From NCBI GenBank assembly GCA_024734495.1, contig JALMQS010000225.1:9551094-9615093 (forward strand): a stretch of DNA of 64,000 nt, given 5' to 3'. The stretch comes from Forficula auricularia. Taxonomy: Eukaryota; Arthropoda; Insecta; Dermaptera; Forficulidae. Every line of letters begins with the position of its first letter. Position 1 is the first letter of the stretch. Both the position numbers and the translations under genes were made by a program. This document shows, in pieces, positions 63,363 to 64,000 of the stretch. Under the pieces are notes generated by a model, which searched no databases, had not been told where the DNA came from, and saw only the letters and a program-made list of their open reading frames with translations.

Positions 63363-64000
63363 ATTTTTTCAAAAATTTCAATCTACTTGAAACATTATTT
63401 TGATTAAATAAATAGGTATTTAGCTAGTTATTTAGATAATAATTAAATGTCATTAGAATGACACCTTAGAACGTAGGATGTCTTTTTGTTCCTTTTTCAG
63501 AAACAGGTTCTCATCATTACCCCTTTAATACTTATGTAGAAAACTGAGTAAATATTATTTTTTAAATTTTCAATAAATTTAACTAAAAATACATTTAATT
63601 TTGATTTTAAATGAAATAATAATTAATTTCACTTCAATTTGTTTTTTTCATTTTGTTTTCATTTCCAATCATAAGAGAAATTAAATTTTAACGTTGAAAT
63701 AATTATTCAAGATATTGTAGTATATTAAATATTTTATTTTTTCATTAAATATAATTAAAGGAATAGGGTTTTCAGTGACCATTAATACCTCGCTAAGCAA
63801 GCGCACGCCTATGCAACTCCTGTATACAGGCGTATCGTCTAATTAGACAGGAGGGAAGGAAGGAAGGATGTGGATGCAGAGTAAAATGGATGGTGCGATG
63901 GGTGGGTGTATGGTACATCATTGTTGTAAGTAACACTCGATCTCTCGTCTTCCCAGATCGTGTTATAGGGTGTTTCTCTCTCCTTTTTAGGGACCCATCC
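63363..64000. other. AT-rich end of window with a balanced last 230 bp
   Basis: From about 63790 composition becomes balanced, with GGAGGGAAGGAAGGAAGG at 63852-63868 and an acceptor-like CTCTCCTTTTTAG ending at 63990. It could be the approach to another exon. No frame is identifiable. Confidence 0.3.

Overview
This is an AT-rich, intron-containing animal nuclear window, packed with transposons and most likely from an invertebrate, probably an arthropod. The evidence is one well-conserved multi-exon gene with GT-AG introns, C2H2 zinc-finger fingers, several non-LTR retrotransposon and hAT families, tRNA-derived SINEs, Helitron-like elements, and two large satellite arrays. There is no bacterial gene organisation, no CRISPR array and no rRNA. 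The species cannot be named from the sequence.

The only confidently intact protein gene is a ctnnbl1 (beta-catenin-like protein 1) orthologue on the + strand. I reconstruct 11 coding exons from 29585 to 46566, all with consistent reading phase, giving about 571 residues. Three introns are tiny (64-75 bp); the others (669 bp to 4.1 kb) are swollen with MITEs, SINEs, hAT elements, LINE fragments, Penelope-like fragments and Helitron-like copies.

Layout: 1-585 is a near-perfect palindrome. From 0.6 to 19.4 kb lies gene-poor DNA holding a Stowaway-like MITE, two SINEs with target-site duplications, a hAT transposase pseudogene (12.3-13.8 kb), palindromic MITEs, two Helitron-like copies and a 100-bp assembly gap (17993-18092). 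From 19.5 to 22.2 kb, on the - strand, there is a decayed unknown coding stretch followed by a roughly 20-finger C2H2 zinc-finger gene broken by frameshifts and stops. From 23.4 to 29.4 kb there are remnants of at least two kinds of LINE; the largest (- strand) starts only about 190 bp upstream of the ctnnbl1 ATG. The ctnnbl1 gene runs from 29.6 to 46.6 kb. From 46.7 to 59.3 kb a Helitron-like 5' part leads into a duplicated unit: a unique-looking block of about 550 bp followed by a ~250-bp satellite, 12 copies the first time and about 29 the second. From 59.4 to 64 kb a CpG-richer stretch is followed by spliced-looking modules that are tandemly duplicated, a candidate unknown transcript.

Beyond ctnnbl1 (a spliceosome-associated ARM-repeat protein) no pathway can be read from the window. 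Its main interest is structural: recurrent hammerhead-ribozyme-like hairpins in palindromic elements, a palindromic element with a tRNA-like core, satellite growth next to a Helitron-like end, an inverted repeat pair flanking ctnnbl1 exons 4-9, and the duplicated exon module beside the large satellite.
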